Shown here piece by piece: positions 41,870 through 50,710 of a stretch of 64,000 bases of DNA; position 1 is the stretch's first letter; every line of letters starts with the position of its first letter. The translations under genes were made by a program, and so were the position numbers. The stretch comes from Acidimicrobiia bacterium (GTDB lineage Bacteria > Actinomycetota > Acidimicrobiia > Acidimicrobiales > Aldehydirespiratoraceae). A model generated the notes under the pieces. That model searched no databases and had not been told where the DNA came from. It was given only the letters and a program-made list of their open reading frames with translations. The DNA is taken from NCBI GenBank assembly GCA_022828135.1, contig JAJEJB010000006.1:108363-172362 (forward strand). Direction: 5' to 3'.

Positions 41870-43504
41870 GTGAGTGGGCCGAAACCGAGCGGCGGATCCA
41901 TCGCCCGCCGCCGCCTGCTGATAGCGCTGGGCTTCGGGGTAACCAACGTTGCCGTGCTCCGCCGGCTGGGATCCGGCGAAGCTCCCGCTCCCGAGCAGCA
42001 GCAGACGGCCGCCCCGGTCGAACCGGCGGGTGCCCCGGCCACCTCGGCACCGGCAACGGTCGTCTCCGAGCCGGCGGCGCCGACTGAGCCGCCGCCTGTG
42101 CCGGTGCTGGACGAGTCGGCGGCACAGGGGACTGATCAGCCGTTCGACCTGGCCATCGTCGGCGGCCGTGTCATCGACCCCGCCTCGGGATTCGACTTCG
42201 TGGCGAGCATCGGCGTCAGCGGCTCGACCGTGGCGGCCATCTCGACAGACCCGGAGGCTCCGCCCCTGCAGGCAGCCACCACCATCGACGCAACCGGTCT
42301 GGTGGTGTCGCCCGGCTTCATCGACATCTTGTCGTACAGCCCCAACGGCTACGGCGAGTGGTTCAAGCTGGCTGACGGCGTGACCACCAACCTCGGGATG
42401 CACGGCCTCGACAACCGCGCCGACAGATGGTTCTCGGCCCATCCCGACGGCAGCTCGCCGATCCACTTCGGCGGCGCCTCCGACCACGCCTTCGTCCGGC
42501 AGGTGCACGGCCTCGAGCCCTACGACACGGCGTCGGGCAGCACGCTTGAGGCCATGCTCACCGACGCCCGGTCCGATCTGCGCAACGGGTTCATCGGGCT
42601 GCACATGCAGCCCGAGTACACGCCCGGCACCAGCGCCGACGCGCTGCTGGCCCACGCTGCGGTCGCCGCGGAGCACGGCGTTCCCCTGTGCGTGCACGCC
42701 CGCTACTCGGACAACCTCCCGCCCGGCACCAACCTCCAGGCCATCAGCGAGCTCGTCTCCGCGGCCCGCGAGACCGGGGCCCATGTCCATGTCGAACACA
42801 TCAACTCGACGGGCGGCACCGGGGTGATGGCCGAGGCGCTGGGACGCATCGGCGACGCCATCGGCGAGGGGCTGTCCATGACGGCCTGCACCTACCCGTA
42901 CACCTTCTGGGCCACGTACCTCAAGTCGGCTCGCTACCAGGACTGGCAGGAGAAGTACGGCATCGGCTACGGCGATCTGCAGGTGGCGGGAACGTCGGAG
43001 CGGCTGACCGAGCAGACCTTCGCCGACGCCTACGCGAACAACGCTCTCACTGCCGCGTTCGCCATGTCGCCGGAGGACATCGACTTGCCTCTGCAGGCCG
43101 ACTTCGTGATGGTCGGCAGCGACGCCATCCTCGACCGGTCCCACAACAACCACCCCCGATCGACCGGATGCTTCAGCCGGGTGCTCGGGCACTACGTGCG
43201 CGAGCGGCAGGTTCTAGACCTCCCCACCGCACTCGCCAAGATGACGATCCAGCCGGCCCGCCTGTTGGAGGGTCGCTGCCCGGCTCTGCTGCGCAAGGGC
43301 CGGCTCGGCATCGGCGCCGACGCCGACATCACCGTGTTCGATCCGGCCACCGTCACCGACCGGTCCACGATCGGCGACCCCGCGCAGGAGTCCGCAGGCA
43401 TCCAATGGGTGGTGGTCGAGGGCACGGTGGCCCGATCGCCCGACGGCTTCACCGCGGTTCAGCCCGTAGGCCGGGGCCTGCGGTCCGACATCGGCGCGGC
43501 CTGA
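41870..43504 (+). CDS. Exported amidohydrolase, N-acyl-D-amino-acid deacylase-like
   Basis: Amidohydrolase family 3 enzyme with an export signal. 544 residues from GTG 41870. The N-terminus RRRLLIALGFGV is a Tat- or Sec-like signal, followed by a linker rich in Pro, Ala and Glu (residues ~38-85). The catalytic part starts FDLAIVGGRVIDPASGFD, but the expected HxH after SPGFIDILSYSPNGYG is absent: the metal motif HTH is replaced by ILS. Other ligands may persist (CVHARYSD, HVEHINSTGG). The missing HxH means a mononuclear site or altered chemistry. Gap to capA is 16 bp, suggesting a cell-surface operon. Confidence 0.8.
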   Translation: MSGPKPSGGSIARRRLLIALGFGVTNVAVLRRLGSGEAPAPEQQQTAAPVEPAGAPATSAPATVVSEPAAPTEPPPVPVLDESAAQGTDQPFDLAIVGGRVIDPASGFDFVASIGVSGSTVAAISTDPEAPPLQAATTIDATGLVVSPGFIDILSYSPNGYGEWFKLADGVTTNLGMHGLDNRADRWFSAHPDGSSPIHFGGASDHAFVRQVHGLEPYDTASGSTLEAMLTDARSDLRNGFIGLHMQPEYTPGTSADALLAHAAVAAEHGVPLCVHARYSDNLPPGTNLQAISELVSAARETGAHVHVEHINSTGGTGVMAEALGRIGDAIGEGLSMTACTYPYTFWATYLKSARYQDWQEKYGIGYGDLQVAGTSERLTEQTFADAYANNALTAAFAMSPEDIDLPLQADFVMVGSDAILDRSHNNHPRSTGCFSRVLGHYVRERQVLDLPTALAKMTIQPARLLEGRCPALLRKGRLGIGADADITVFDPATVTDRSTIGDPAQESAGIQWVVVEGTVARSPDGFTAVQPVGRGLRSDIGAA

Positions 43505-43520
43505 GGCGGTCCGAACAGTG

Positions 43521-44732
43521 ATGGAGCCGCGATCGCCGTTGGAGCGGGCGGTGGCCTGGATGCTGTTCGTCCTGCTCGTGGCCGGCGCGGCGGCATCGAT
43601 CGCGCTGGACTCCGGCGACTCCGACACGGCTGCCCGGCCAGAACCCGAAGCAGCCGAGACGGCAACCACCCCGTCCGCAAGCCCCCCGGTAGCCGCCGAG
43701 GGACCCACCGTCACCGCGGCGGCGGACGACGGTCCGTCCTCCTTCACGATCGCGGCCACCGGCGACCTGCTCATCCACGAGTCGGTTGCCGACGCGGCCC
43801 GCACCGGCGACGGCTGGGACTTCACGTCGATGTTCGACAGCGTCGCGCCGATTCTCGGCCAAGCAGACCTGGCCGTGTGCCATGTGGAGAGCCCGATGTC
43901 GCCCAACAACGCCCGCCTCTCCTACTTCCCCGCGTTCCTCGTGCCCAGGGAGTTGGCCGAAGCGATCGCCTACGCCGGCTACGACACCTGCTCTCTCGCC
44001 TCCAACCACGCCACCGACGCCGGACGCGAGGGAATCGTGGGCACCATCGGCGCGCTTGATCAGGTTCAGGTCGCCCACGCCGGCATGGCGCTCTCGCCAG
44101 AGGCCCGCGACGAGGTCACTCTGCTCACCGCGGGCGAGGCCACCGTCGCGCACCTCTCCTACACCTACGGCTTCACCAACAGAAGACTCGATCCCGATGA
44201 GCCGTACTTGTCCAACGTCATCGACGAGACGACCATCCTCGACGAGGCCCGGCGGGCACGGTCCTCGGGCGCGAACTTCGTGGTGCTGTCGCTGCACTGG
44301 GGCACCAACTACTCCAGCGAGCTCGACGAGCTGCAGGTTGGTCTCGGACCTCGACTGCTGGCCTCCCCCGACATCGACCTGATCCTCGGCCACCACGCCC
44401 ACATGGTGCAGCCGGTAGTCGAGATCGGCGGGGAGTTCATCGTGTACGGGTTGGGGAACTTCCTGTCGAACCAGTCCCCAGAGACCTGCGCCGAATGCCC
44501 GCTGCCCACCGAGGACGGCGTGATCGTCCATCTCACGGTGACCGAGGACGAAGCCACCGGCCGGTGGTCGGTCACCGAGATCGCCCACACCCCCACCTGG
44601 GTGGATCGCTCCGACTTCGAGATCGTCGATGTTCTGCGCGACACCGGCCGCGATCCGGGGCTGCTCCAGGACTCCGCTCAGAGGACCGCGGCCGCCCTCC
44701 AACTGCTGGGAACGCCGGTCGCTTCGCGGTAG
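43521..44732 (+). CDS. CapA-family metallophosphatase-like lipid/wall protein
   Basis: Member of the CapA/PgsA family (metallophosphatase fold) found with poly-gamma-glutamate or capsule assembly. 403 residues: one N-terminal membrane anchor (residues ~13-30), a Pro/Ala/Glu linker, then the domain with AATGDLLIHESV, the ligands CHVESPMS and SLASNHATDAG, SLHWGTNYS, and the closing ILGHHAHMVQPV and GLGNFLSNQ. All diagnostic motifs are present. No other poly-glutamate synthesis genes (pgsB, pgsC) adjoin, so the role may be wall-related. ATG 43521 is one codon after a GTG at 43518. Ends 10 bp before carD. Confidence 0.9.
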   Translation: MEPRSPLERAVAWMLFVLLVAGAAASIALDSGDSDTAARPEPEAAETATTPSASPPVAAEGPTVTAAADDGPSSFTIAATGDLLIHESVADAARTGDGWDFTSMFDSVAPILGQADLAVCHVESPMSPNNARLSYFPAFLVPRELAEAIAYAGYDTCSLASNHATDAGREGIVGTIGALDQVQVAHAGMALSPEARDEVTLLTAGEATVAHLSYTYGFTNRRLDPDEPYLSNVIDETTILDEARRARSSGANFVVLSLHWGTNYSSELDELQVGLGPRLLASPDIDLILGHHAHMVQPVVEIGGEFIVYGLGNFLSNQSPETCAECPLPTEDGVIVHLTVTEDEATGRWSVTEIAHTPTWVDRSDFEIVDVLRDTGRDPGLLQDSAQRTAAALQLLGTPVASR

Positions 44733-44742
44733 AATTCACAGA

Positions 44743-45222
44743 GTGAGCTTCAAGGTCGGTGATCGGGTTGTGTACCCGCATCACGGCGCCGCTGAGATTG
44801 TGAGGCTAGAGAAGCGCACCGCCTTCGGCGAGGAGCAGGACTATCTCGTGCTGCGCATGACCCACGGCGAGATGACCGTGGCCGTGCCCGCCGACAGGGC
44901 CGAGGACGTCGGGATGCGCTGGCCCATCAGCACCGAGGACGTGGACGACCTCTTCGAGGTACTGGCCCGCCGTGACGTGCGAGAGCCCGCCAACTGGTCG
45001 CGGCGCTACAAGAACCACCAGGAGAAGCTCAAGTCGGGCGACGTGTACCAGGTGGCCGAGGTAGTGCGAAACCTGGCCCTGCGGGAGCGGGCCAAAGGGC
45101 TCTCGGCCGGCGAGAAGACCCTCTACAACACGGCCCGCAGCGTGCTGGTCTCGGAGCTGTCGTTCGCGCTCAATGTGACCGAGGACGAGGCGTCGCGCCG
45201 CGTTGATGTCGCCCTGACCTGA
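44743..45222 (+). CDS. carD: CarD family RNA polymerase-binding regulator
   Basis: Binds the RNA polymerase beta subunit and stabilises open complexes at rRNA and other promoters; essential in mycobacteria. 159 residues: RNA-polymerase interaction domain SFKVGDRVVYPHHGAAEI at the start, then a helical DNA-binding domain including WSRRYKNHQEKLKSGDVYQVAEVVRNL in two parts and LSAGEKTLYNTAR. Length matches mycobacterial CarD (162). The start is GTG 44743. A -10-like TAGAAT at 44730-44735, overlapping the capA stop, lies seven nt before the start, so translation is likely leaderless. Confidence 0.96.
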   Translation: MSFKVGDRVVYPHHGAAEIVRLEKRTAFGEEQDYLVLRMTHGEMTVAVPADRAEDVGMRWPISTEDVDDLFEVLARRDVREPANWSRRYKNHQEKLKSGDVYQVAEVVRNLALRERAKGLSAGEKTLYNTARSVLVSELSFALNVTEDEASRRVDVALT

Positions 45223-45256
45223 CTTTGCCCTGACGCCCGCTGCGGGCGAAGGCCTC

Positions 45257-45350
45257 GTTTCCCGCTCTTGTTCGCTGCGCCCACGGGCCGCTCGGGCCAC
45301 GGCCTCGCGCCGTATGAGCCGAGTTGTCCTGCCTATTCGCTCGGCCTCTC
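45257..45350 (-). repeat. Dispersed intergenic repeat, copy C
   Basis: Carries CCCGCTCTTGTTCGCTGCG, then the core ACGGGCCGCTCGGGCC, the CGTATG segment and the CTCGGCCTCT end, with several point differences from copies A and D. It fills the gap between the convergent carD and SDR genes and ends directly at the SDR stop codon (45351-45353). As a hairpin-rich element between convergent genes, it may serve as a two-way transcription stop. Confidence 0.85.
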
Positions 45351-46160
45351 TCAGCGGACCAGGCCGCCTCCGTCGACGATCAGCGACTGGCCGTTGACCA
45401 TGCTGGCCGCGTCGGAGGCCAGCCATACAGCCGCCTCGGCCACCTCGTCGGAAGTGAGCATCCGGCCGCCGATGTTGGTGGCCGCGATCATCTTGGCGAT
45501 CTCGGTGTTGTCGCCGATGAAGCGCCGGATCATGGGAGTGTCGGTCGAGCCCGGGAGCACGGCGTTGACCCTGATCCCCCGGCGGGCGTACTCCTGTGCG
45601 GCCGCCTTGGTCAGCCCGACCACGCCGTGCTTGGCCGCCGTGTAGTGGGGCTGGCCCGGAGCGGCCACGACCCCCGCTCCCGACGACGTGTTGACGATGG
45701 CGCCGCCGCCCTGTTCGGCCATGTGGCGCAGCTCGTGCTTCATGCACAGGAACACGCTGGTCAAGTTGACTGCGATCATGCGGTCCCAGCGGGCCTTGTC
45801 GAGATTGTGGAACTCCGACATCTGGTCCGCGATCCCGGCATTGTTGAAGGCGATGTCGAGACGGCCGTGATCGGCGACGATCCCGTCCACCATCGAGATG
45901 ACGGCGGCCTCGTCGGTCACGTCGACGGACACAGCCGAGGCTGCGGGTTCCTGCGAGGCCTCGTCGATAGCGGCGGCCGTGGCCCGAACGCCCTCGGCGT
46001 CGATGTCGGCCACAACGACGTGGGCCGCGCCCTGCGCGGCGAATTGTTGCGCCGCGGCCCGGCCGATGCCGCCGGCCGCACCGGTGACCAGCACCACCTT
46101 GTTCTGCGCCAGGCCCCTCACATCGGAGCGGCCCGGCGTCCCGGGATCCAGGTCGCTCAC
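45351..46160 (-). CDS. Short-chain dehydrogenase/reductase
   Basis: NAD(P)(H)-dependent SDR of the classical type. 269 residues with TGAGRG-like motif TGAAGGIGRAAAQQF, NNAGIADQ, the catalytic Ser in NTSSGAGVVAAPGQ and the YTAAK Tyr/Lys pair, plus the usual PGSTDTPM loop. The start is GTG 46160, overlapping the thiolase stop by 4 bp (GTGA), which implies translational coupling. With the thiolase upstream it may act as 3-hydroxyacyl-CoA dehydrogenase or acetoacetyl-CoA reductase. An open frame extends to 46394 but would overlap the thiolase by 240 bp and is rejected. Confidence 0.9.
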   Translation of the reverse strand: MSDLDPGTPGRSDVRGLAQNKVVLVTGAAGGIGRAAAQQFAAQGAAHVVVADIDAEGVRATAAAIDEASQEPAASAVSVDVTDEAAVISMVDGIVADHGRLDIAFNNAGIADQMSEFHNLDKARWDRMIAVNLTSVFLCMKHELRHMAEQGGGAIVNTSSGAGVVAAPGQPHYTAAKHGVVGLTKAAAQEYARRGIRVNAVLPGSTDTPMIRRFIGDNTEIAKMIAATNIGGRMLTSDEVAEAAVWLASDAASMVNGQSLIVDGGGLVR

Positions 46161-47308
46161 AGGCGCTCGATGATGGTGACGTTGGCTTGGCCGCCGCCCT
46201 CGCACATCGTCTGCAGGCCCCAGCGTCCGCCGGTGCGCTCCAGCTCGTGCAGCAGGGTGGTCATCAGCTTGGCTCCGGTGCAGCCCAGCGGATGTCCGAG
46301 CGCGATGGCGCCGCCGTTGACGTTGACCTTGGAGTGGGGGATGGCGTGCTCGTGCATCCAGGCCATCGGCACCGGCGCGAACGCCTCGTTGCACTCGAAC
46401 AGGTCGAAGTCGTCGATGGCCATGCCGGTGCGCTCCAGCGCGTAGGCGGTGGCCGGGATGGGGCCGGTCAGCATGTAGATCGGGTCGTCACCCCGCACCG
46501 ACATGTGATGGATGCGGGCTCTGGGCTTCAGTTCGTGCTGCTCCACGGCCCTCTCGGAGGCCACCAGCAGAGCGGCCGCCCCGTCGCTGATCTGGCTGGA
46601 GACCGCCGCGGTGAGCCGCCCGCCCTCGGTGAGCGGCGGCAGCGACTGCATCCTCTCCAGGGACGTGTCGCGGCGGGGGCCCTCGTCGGTGGTCACGCCG
46701 GCAACCGGCTCGATCTCGGCCGTGAACCGTCCCTCGTCGATGGCCTGGACAGCCCGGCGGTGGCTCTCCAGCGCGTAGGCCTCCATGTCGGCCCGGCTGA
46801 AGTCCCACTTCTCGGCGATCATCTCGGCGCCCCGGAACTGCGACACCTCCTGGGTGCCGTAGCGCTGAACCCATCCCTGCGAGCCGGTGAACGGATCGGC
46901 GTGGCCCAGCGCCTCGGCCGCAATCAGCGCGGTCCCGATGGGCACCATGGACATGTTCTGCACACCGCCCGCCACGACGAGGTCGTTCACGCCGGCCATG
47001 ACGCCCATGGCCGCGAAGCTGACCGCTTGCTGGCCCGAGCCGCACTGGCGGTCCACGGTGACGCCCGGAACCGCATCGGGCAGGCCCGCGGCCAACCAGG
47101 AGGTTCGGGCGATGTCCCCCGCGTTGGGGCCCACGTTGTCGAGATTGCCGAAGATCACGTCCTCCACGGCCATGGGGTCGACGCCGGTGCGGCGCAGCAG
47201 CGCCTTGATGGCGGCCGCCCCGAGGTCGGCGGGATGCACGTCCGACAGCCCGCCGCCGCGCCGTCCGGTCGGGGTTCGGACGGCGTCGACTATGTATGCC
47301 TCACCCAT
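46157..47308 (-). CDS. Acetyl-CoA acetyltransferase / 3-ketoacyl-CoA thiolase
   Basis: Thiolase that joins or cleaves acyl-CoA units. 383 residues with the nucleophile Cys in VDRQCGSGQQAV near residue 87, the FECNEAFAPVP region with the active-site His replaced locally by the family-typical NEAF pattern, GGAIALGHPLGCTGAK with His and the second catalytic Cys, and MCEGGGQANVTIIE at the end. All expected motifs are present. ATG 47308 is chosen over ATG 47323 because GGAGGAG precedes it. It heads the SDR by a 4-bp overlap; both fit beta-oxidation or acetoacetyl-CoA metabolism. Confidence 0.95.
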   Translation of the reverse strand: MGEAYIVDAVRTPTGRRGGGLSDVHPADLGAAAIKALLRRTGVDPMAVEDVIFGNLDNVGPNAGDIARTSWLAAGLPDAVPGVTVDRQCGSGQQAVSFAAMGVMAGVNDLVVAGGVQNMSMVPIGTALIAAEALGHADPFTGSQGWVQRYGTQEVSQFRGAEMIAEKWDFSRADMEAYALESHRRAVQAIDEGRFTAEIEPVAGVTTDEGPRRDTSLERMQSLPPLTEGGRLTAAVSSQISDGAAALLVASERAVEQHELKPRARIHHMSVRGDDPIYMLTGPIPATAYALERTGMAIDDFDLFECNEAFAPVPMAWMHEHAIPHSKVNVNGGAIALGHPLGCTGAKLMTTLLHELERTGGRWGLQTMCEGGGQANVTIIERL

Positions 47309-47360
47309 TCGACTCTCCTCCAAGCGCTCGTGCCTCTATTGATTATGCCTTCGACGCCGG

Positions 47361-48465
47361 TCACCCGAACTCCGGGATCACCTTCGTGCCGATCAGCTCG
47401 ATGGTCTGCATGACCTTGTCGTGGGGCACCTTGTACGGATTGAACAGGCAGAACACCATGTCGCAACCTGTGGCCTGGTAGGCCCGGAACATCTCGATGG
47501 CCCGCTCGGGGTCGCCGCACACGCAGGCGTTGGTGTCCATCAGGTAGTCCATGGTGAGGTGCTCGATGGAGCCGTCCTCGACGTGGTCCGCGGTCCGGCC
47601 CAGATAGTCGTAGGTGCCCAGCTCGTCCTCCATCTCCCGCAGCCACTGGGCCACCGACCCGATGAGCCGGGGCTCCCGTCTTGGGGTACCACTCGAACGA
47701 TTCGGCGGCCACCTCGACCGCCTCGGCCACCGTCGGCGCCACATTGACCATGGTGAAGGTGGCGGCCTGGTCGTTCACGAACCGCCCGATCGGGTCGGTG
47801 CATGCGGCGATGCCCTCCCGGTAGATGGCGATGCGCCGGGCCAGCTCCTCGGGGGGCGTGCCCACCGAGAACGACAGCAGCCCCAGGCCGGCCTCGCCGA
47901 TCATGCGGTGCCCGCCGTCGGAGCTGGTGGCGGCCCACAGCGGGGGGTGCGGCGACTGCCGCGGCTTGGGCAACACCCGGCGAGGCGGCATCTGCCAGTA
48001 GTGGCCGTCCCATTCCAGCTCGTCGGTGGTCATGGCGGCCACGGTCATCTCTAGGGCCTCGCGCCACATGGCCCGGGTCTCGCTCGGGTGGATGCCGAAA
48101 CCCTCCAGCTCGGCCCGGGTGGCCGAGCGGCCGGTGCCCAGCTCCACCCGGCCGTTCGAGAGAAGGTCGAGCACGGCCACCGACTCGGCCGTGCGCACCG
48201 GGTGGTTGTAGGGCTTGGGCATGAGCCGCACGCCGTAGCCGAGCCGCAGGTTCTCGGTGACTGCGGCGAGGTGGCCGTAGAGCACCTCGGGATTGGAGCA
48301 GTGCGAGAATTCCTCGAGGAAGTGGTGCTCCACCGTCCACACCGAGTGGAACCCGACCCGGTCTCCCAGGCGGACCTGCTCCACCACCTCCTGGTACGCC
48401 TGATGCTCGCTCTGGCGCGACCACGGCCGGGCCACCGGGATCTCGTAGAACATGGCGAACTTCAT
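47361..48465 (-). pseudogene. LLM-class flavin-dependent oxidoreductase, frameshifted
   Basis: F420/FMN-dependent luciferase-like oxidoreductase whose reading frame is broken near 47680. From ATG 48465 the first part (about 260 residues) is normal for the family: SVWTVEHHFLEEFSH, NGRVELGTGRSATRAELEG and HPPLWAATSSDGGH, up to ESFEWYPKTGAP. The expected continuation LIGSVAQWLREMEDELGTY and TACVCGDP-type C-terminal part follow in another frame, ending at 47361. The total length is one nucleotide more than a multiple of three, so one extra base in the GC-rich run around 47677-47684 would explain it. Either a real inactivating mutation or a sequencing/assembly error; the otherwise intact sequence favours a very recent event or error. 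Confidence 0.85.
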
Positions 48466-48475
48466 GGCGGGCTCC

Positions 48476-49273
48476 CTATCCGTCGGCTGGCTTGCGTCCC
48501 ACGGTGGCGATGGACGTGGGGCTCAACATGGCGAAACCCGGCTCGCGCACCTGCGCCAGCAGGGTGGAGCCGTCCGCCTCGGACACCACCCCGAACTCGA
48601 CGAGCCGGGGCACGGCCCGCTCCAGGGCGAGGAACCACCACTCCCCCGCCGGCTCACCGGGCCGCATCGTCCAGACGTCCCCGATGACTTCCAGGCCCTC
48701 CATGCCGAGGTCGCGCATCCATCCCAGCACGCGCACGCCGGCGTTCGGATCCCGCCATTCCTCGTGGGACGCGCCCGCGATGAGCCGGTGGACGGATCGG
48801 TAGGGCTCGGGCAGCGACTGCTCGGCGAACTCGAGCATGGCGCCGTCCTCGACGACCATCGCACCGCCCGGCTTGAGGGCCTCGAGCAGGCGGGCGAGCA
48901 CGTCCTCCCGCTCGGGAAGGTGCTGGATCACGGCTCGGGCGTGCACCAGGTCGAAGTGCTCCGAGGGCAGCTTCTCGGAGGTCACGTCGTGTTGCCGCAC
49001 GATCACGTTCGACGGCATCTCGGCGTGGAATCGGAGGTCGATGTCGGTGGACATCACCCGGCCGCGGGACCCCACCCGCTCGGCCAGCCAGGCCGACACG
49101 CTGCCGGTGCCCGCTCCCACCTCGAGCGCGTGCATCCCGTCAGCCACGCCCACCCGGTCGAGCAGCGCGAAGGTGACCGGGTCGCGTGCCTCGGACAGCA
49201 TGGCCAGCCGGACGCGCTCGATGTCGGCCTCGTCGTCGCTCACGCCGTAGCGTTCGCTGTGCTCCTCAGCCAC
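48476..49273 (-). CDS. SAM-dependent class I methyltransferase
   Basis: 265 residues with the SAM-binding motif I LEVGAGTGSVSAWLAERVG near residue 50, the acidic motif MSTDIDLRF, HFDLVHARAVIQHLP and LLEALKPGGAMVVEDG, all typical of class I (UbiE/MenG-like) methyltransferases. Substrate unknown. The start is GTG 49273, which gives a normal N-terminus and places the gene divergent from the acyl-CoA dehydrogenase, 57 bp apart. The open frame reaches 49933 but overlaps the dehydrogenase and is rejected. Lies 10 bp upstream of the frameshifted LLM gene. Confidence 0.88.
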   Translation of the reverse strand: MAEEHSERYGVSDDEADIERVRLAMLSEARDPVTFALLDRVGVADGMHALEVGAGTGSVSAWLAERVGSRGRVMSTDIDLRFHAEMPSNVIVRQHDVTSEKLPSEHFDLVHARAVIQHLPEREDVLARLLEALKPGGAMVVEDGAMLEFAEQSLPEPYRSVHRLIAGASHEEWRDPNAGVRVLGWMRDLGMEGLEVIGDVWTMRPGEPAGEWWFLALERAVPRLVEFGVVSEADGSTLLAQVREPGFAMLSPTSIATVGRKPADG

Positions 49274-49330
49274 GAGTGCAGAGGGTAACGGCGACAACCG
49301 AGCGCTAGAGAACGCAAGAGAAGGGGTTCC

Positions 49331-50587
49331 GTGGTCCGACACCGCTCCGATCAGTACTCCGGGAGCTCCGACGACACCGCGGAGCAGGCCGAGTTCAGGG
49401 CCAGGGTGCGGGACTGGCACGACCGCCACGCCACCGTCCGGTCCTACGACGACCTGTGGAGAGTCCCGCTGTATGTGGACGAGGCCCGGGCCGAGGAGTC
49501 CTTCCAGAACGGGCGGACGTGGCAGCGCACGCTGTTCGAGCACGGTTGGGCCGGTCTCACGTGGCCCCGTGCCTACGGCGGAGGCGGGGGCGAGCCCTGG
49601 CAGGCCCGCATCTTCTCCGAGGTGGCGGCGGGCTACGAGGAGTGGCCCGGATTCATCGGCGCGACCATCGCCATGCTCGGACCCACGCTGCTGCGGCACG
49701 GCACCGAACAGCAGAAGCTCCGCTTCGTGCCGGGGTTGCTGTCGGGGGAGCTGGCCTTCTGCCAGCTGTTCAGCGAGCCGGGCGCGGGGAGTGATCTGGC
49801 CGGGCTGGGCATGCGGGCCGAACGCGACGGCGATGAGTTCGTGGTGAACGGGCAGAAGGTCTGGAACTCGCAGGCCCAGTTCTGCGACTGGGGATTCCTG
49901 CTGGTGCGGACCGACCCCGACGCGCCCAAGCACCGGGGTATCACGTTCCTGCTCGTCGAGATGGACTCACCGGGAATCGAGGCCCGACCGCTGGTGCAGA
50001 TGAACGGCTCGGCCCACTTCAACGAGGTCTTCTTCGACGATGTGCGGGTGCCCGCGGCCAATGTTGTGGGCGAGGTCGACGGCGGATGGTCGCCGGCCCG
50101 CACGGTCCTGCTCAACGAGTCGGCCTTCATCGGCGACCGCAAGGGCACGAGCATCATGGCGCCGCTGTCGGAGCTGGCCCGCCGCCACGGCCAGATCGGC
50201 GACCCACTGGTGCGCCAGCGGCTGGTCGACGCCTGGGCCCGCGAGCAGATGCAGCGCTGGATGGGCGAGACCATCCAGAACGCGGTGCGCCGGGGCGAGC
50301 CGCCCCCGATCGACCCCGGGATCATGAAGCTGTTCGCCGCCGAGTCCAAGCGGCGCAGCGGTGAGCTGGCTACGACCCTCGGCGGCTTGGCCGTGGTGGC
50401 CGACACGGGCGAGCCGGCCCGATGGGCCCGCCACGAGCTGATGGGGCGCTACGCGGTATCGATCGGCGGAGGCACCAACGAGGTGATGCGCAACAACGTG
50501 GCCGAGCGCGCTCTGGGCCTGCCCAGGGAGCCCGGCTTCGACCGGGACGTCCCCTGGCGGGACATACCAAAGAATGCGCGCGGGTAG
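49331..50587 (+). CDS. Acyl-CoA dehydrogenase
   Basis: FAD-dependent enzyme that introduces the alpha,beta double bond in acyl-CoA. 418 residues from GTG 49331, preceded by AAGGGG. Landmarks: GLTWPRAYGGGGGEPW, QLFSEPGAGSDLAGLG with the FAD-binding Ser-Asp, VNGQKVWNSQAQFCDWGFL, and the C-terminal YAVSIGGGTNEVMRNNVAERALGLP in two parts. The catalytic Glu position near the C-terminus is not certain. Substrate chain type cannot be read. Divergent from the methyltransferase and convergent with the Rieske-less oxygenase gene; a dispersed repeat fills the gap. Confidence 0.94.
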   Translation: MVRHRSDQYSGSSDDTAEQAEFRARVRDWHDRHATVRSYDDLWRVPLYVDEARAEESFQNGRTWQRTLFEHGWAGLTWPRAYGGGGGEPWQARIFSEVAAGYEEWPGFIGATIAMLGPTLLRHGTEQQKLRFVPGLLSGELAFCQLFSEPGAGSDLAGLGMRAERDGDEFVVNGQKVWNSQAQFCDWGFLLVRTDPDAPKHRGITFLLVEMDSPGIEARPLVQMNGSAHFNEVFFDDVRVPAANVVGEVDGGWSPARTVLLNESAFIGDRKGTSIMAPLSELARRHGQIGDPLVRQRLVDAWAREQMQRWMGETIQNAVRRGEPPPIDPGIMKLFAAESKRRSGELATTLGGLAVVADTGEPARWARHELMGRYAVSIGGGTNEVMRNNVAERALGLPREPGFDRDVPWRDIPKNARG

Positions 50588-50710
50588 GCACAGGCCTGTC
50601 GCGTGGCCAGGGGGTGTCTCCCGCTCTTGTTCGCTGCGCTCACGGGCCGCTCGGGCCACGGCCTCGCCCGTATGGGACGGGGCCGCTCGCCTACCCGCTC
50701 GGCCTCTAGG
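50584..50710 (-). repeat. Dispersed intergenic repeat, copy D (long form)
   Basis: Near full-length copy, about 125 bp, best matched to copy A: both start with GTAGG, share CCTGTC, and carry the core CCCGCTCTTGTTCGCTGCG, ACGGGCCGCTCGGGCCACGG and CGCCCGTATG. The left end touches the acyl-CoA dehydrogenase stop codon, and the right end overlaps the stop codon of the Rieske-less oxygenase gene, so the repeat forms the entire space between two convergent genes. Confidence 0.88.

Noticed and set aside
47361..48465. Programmed frameshift or selenocysteine in the LLM gene
   Set aside because: There is no in-frame TGA at a catalytic Cys and no slippery heptamer or downstream hairpin evident; a single-base indel in a GC-rich run is simpler.
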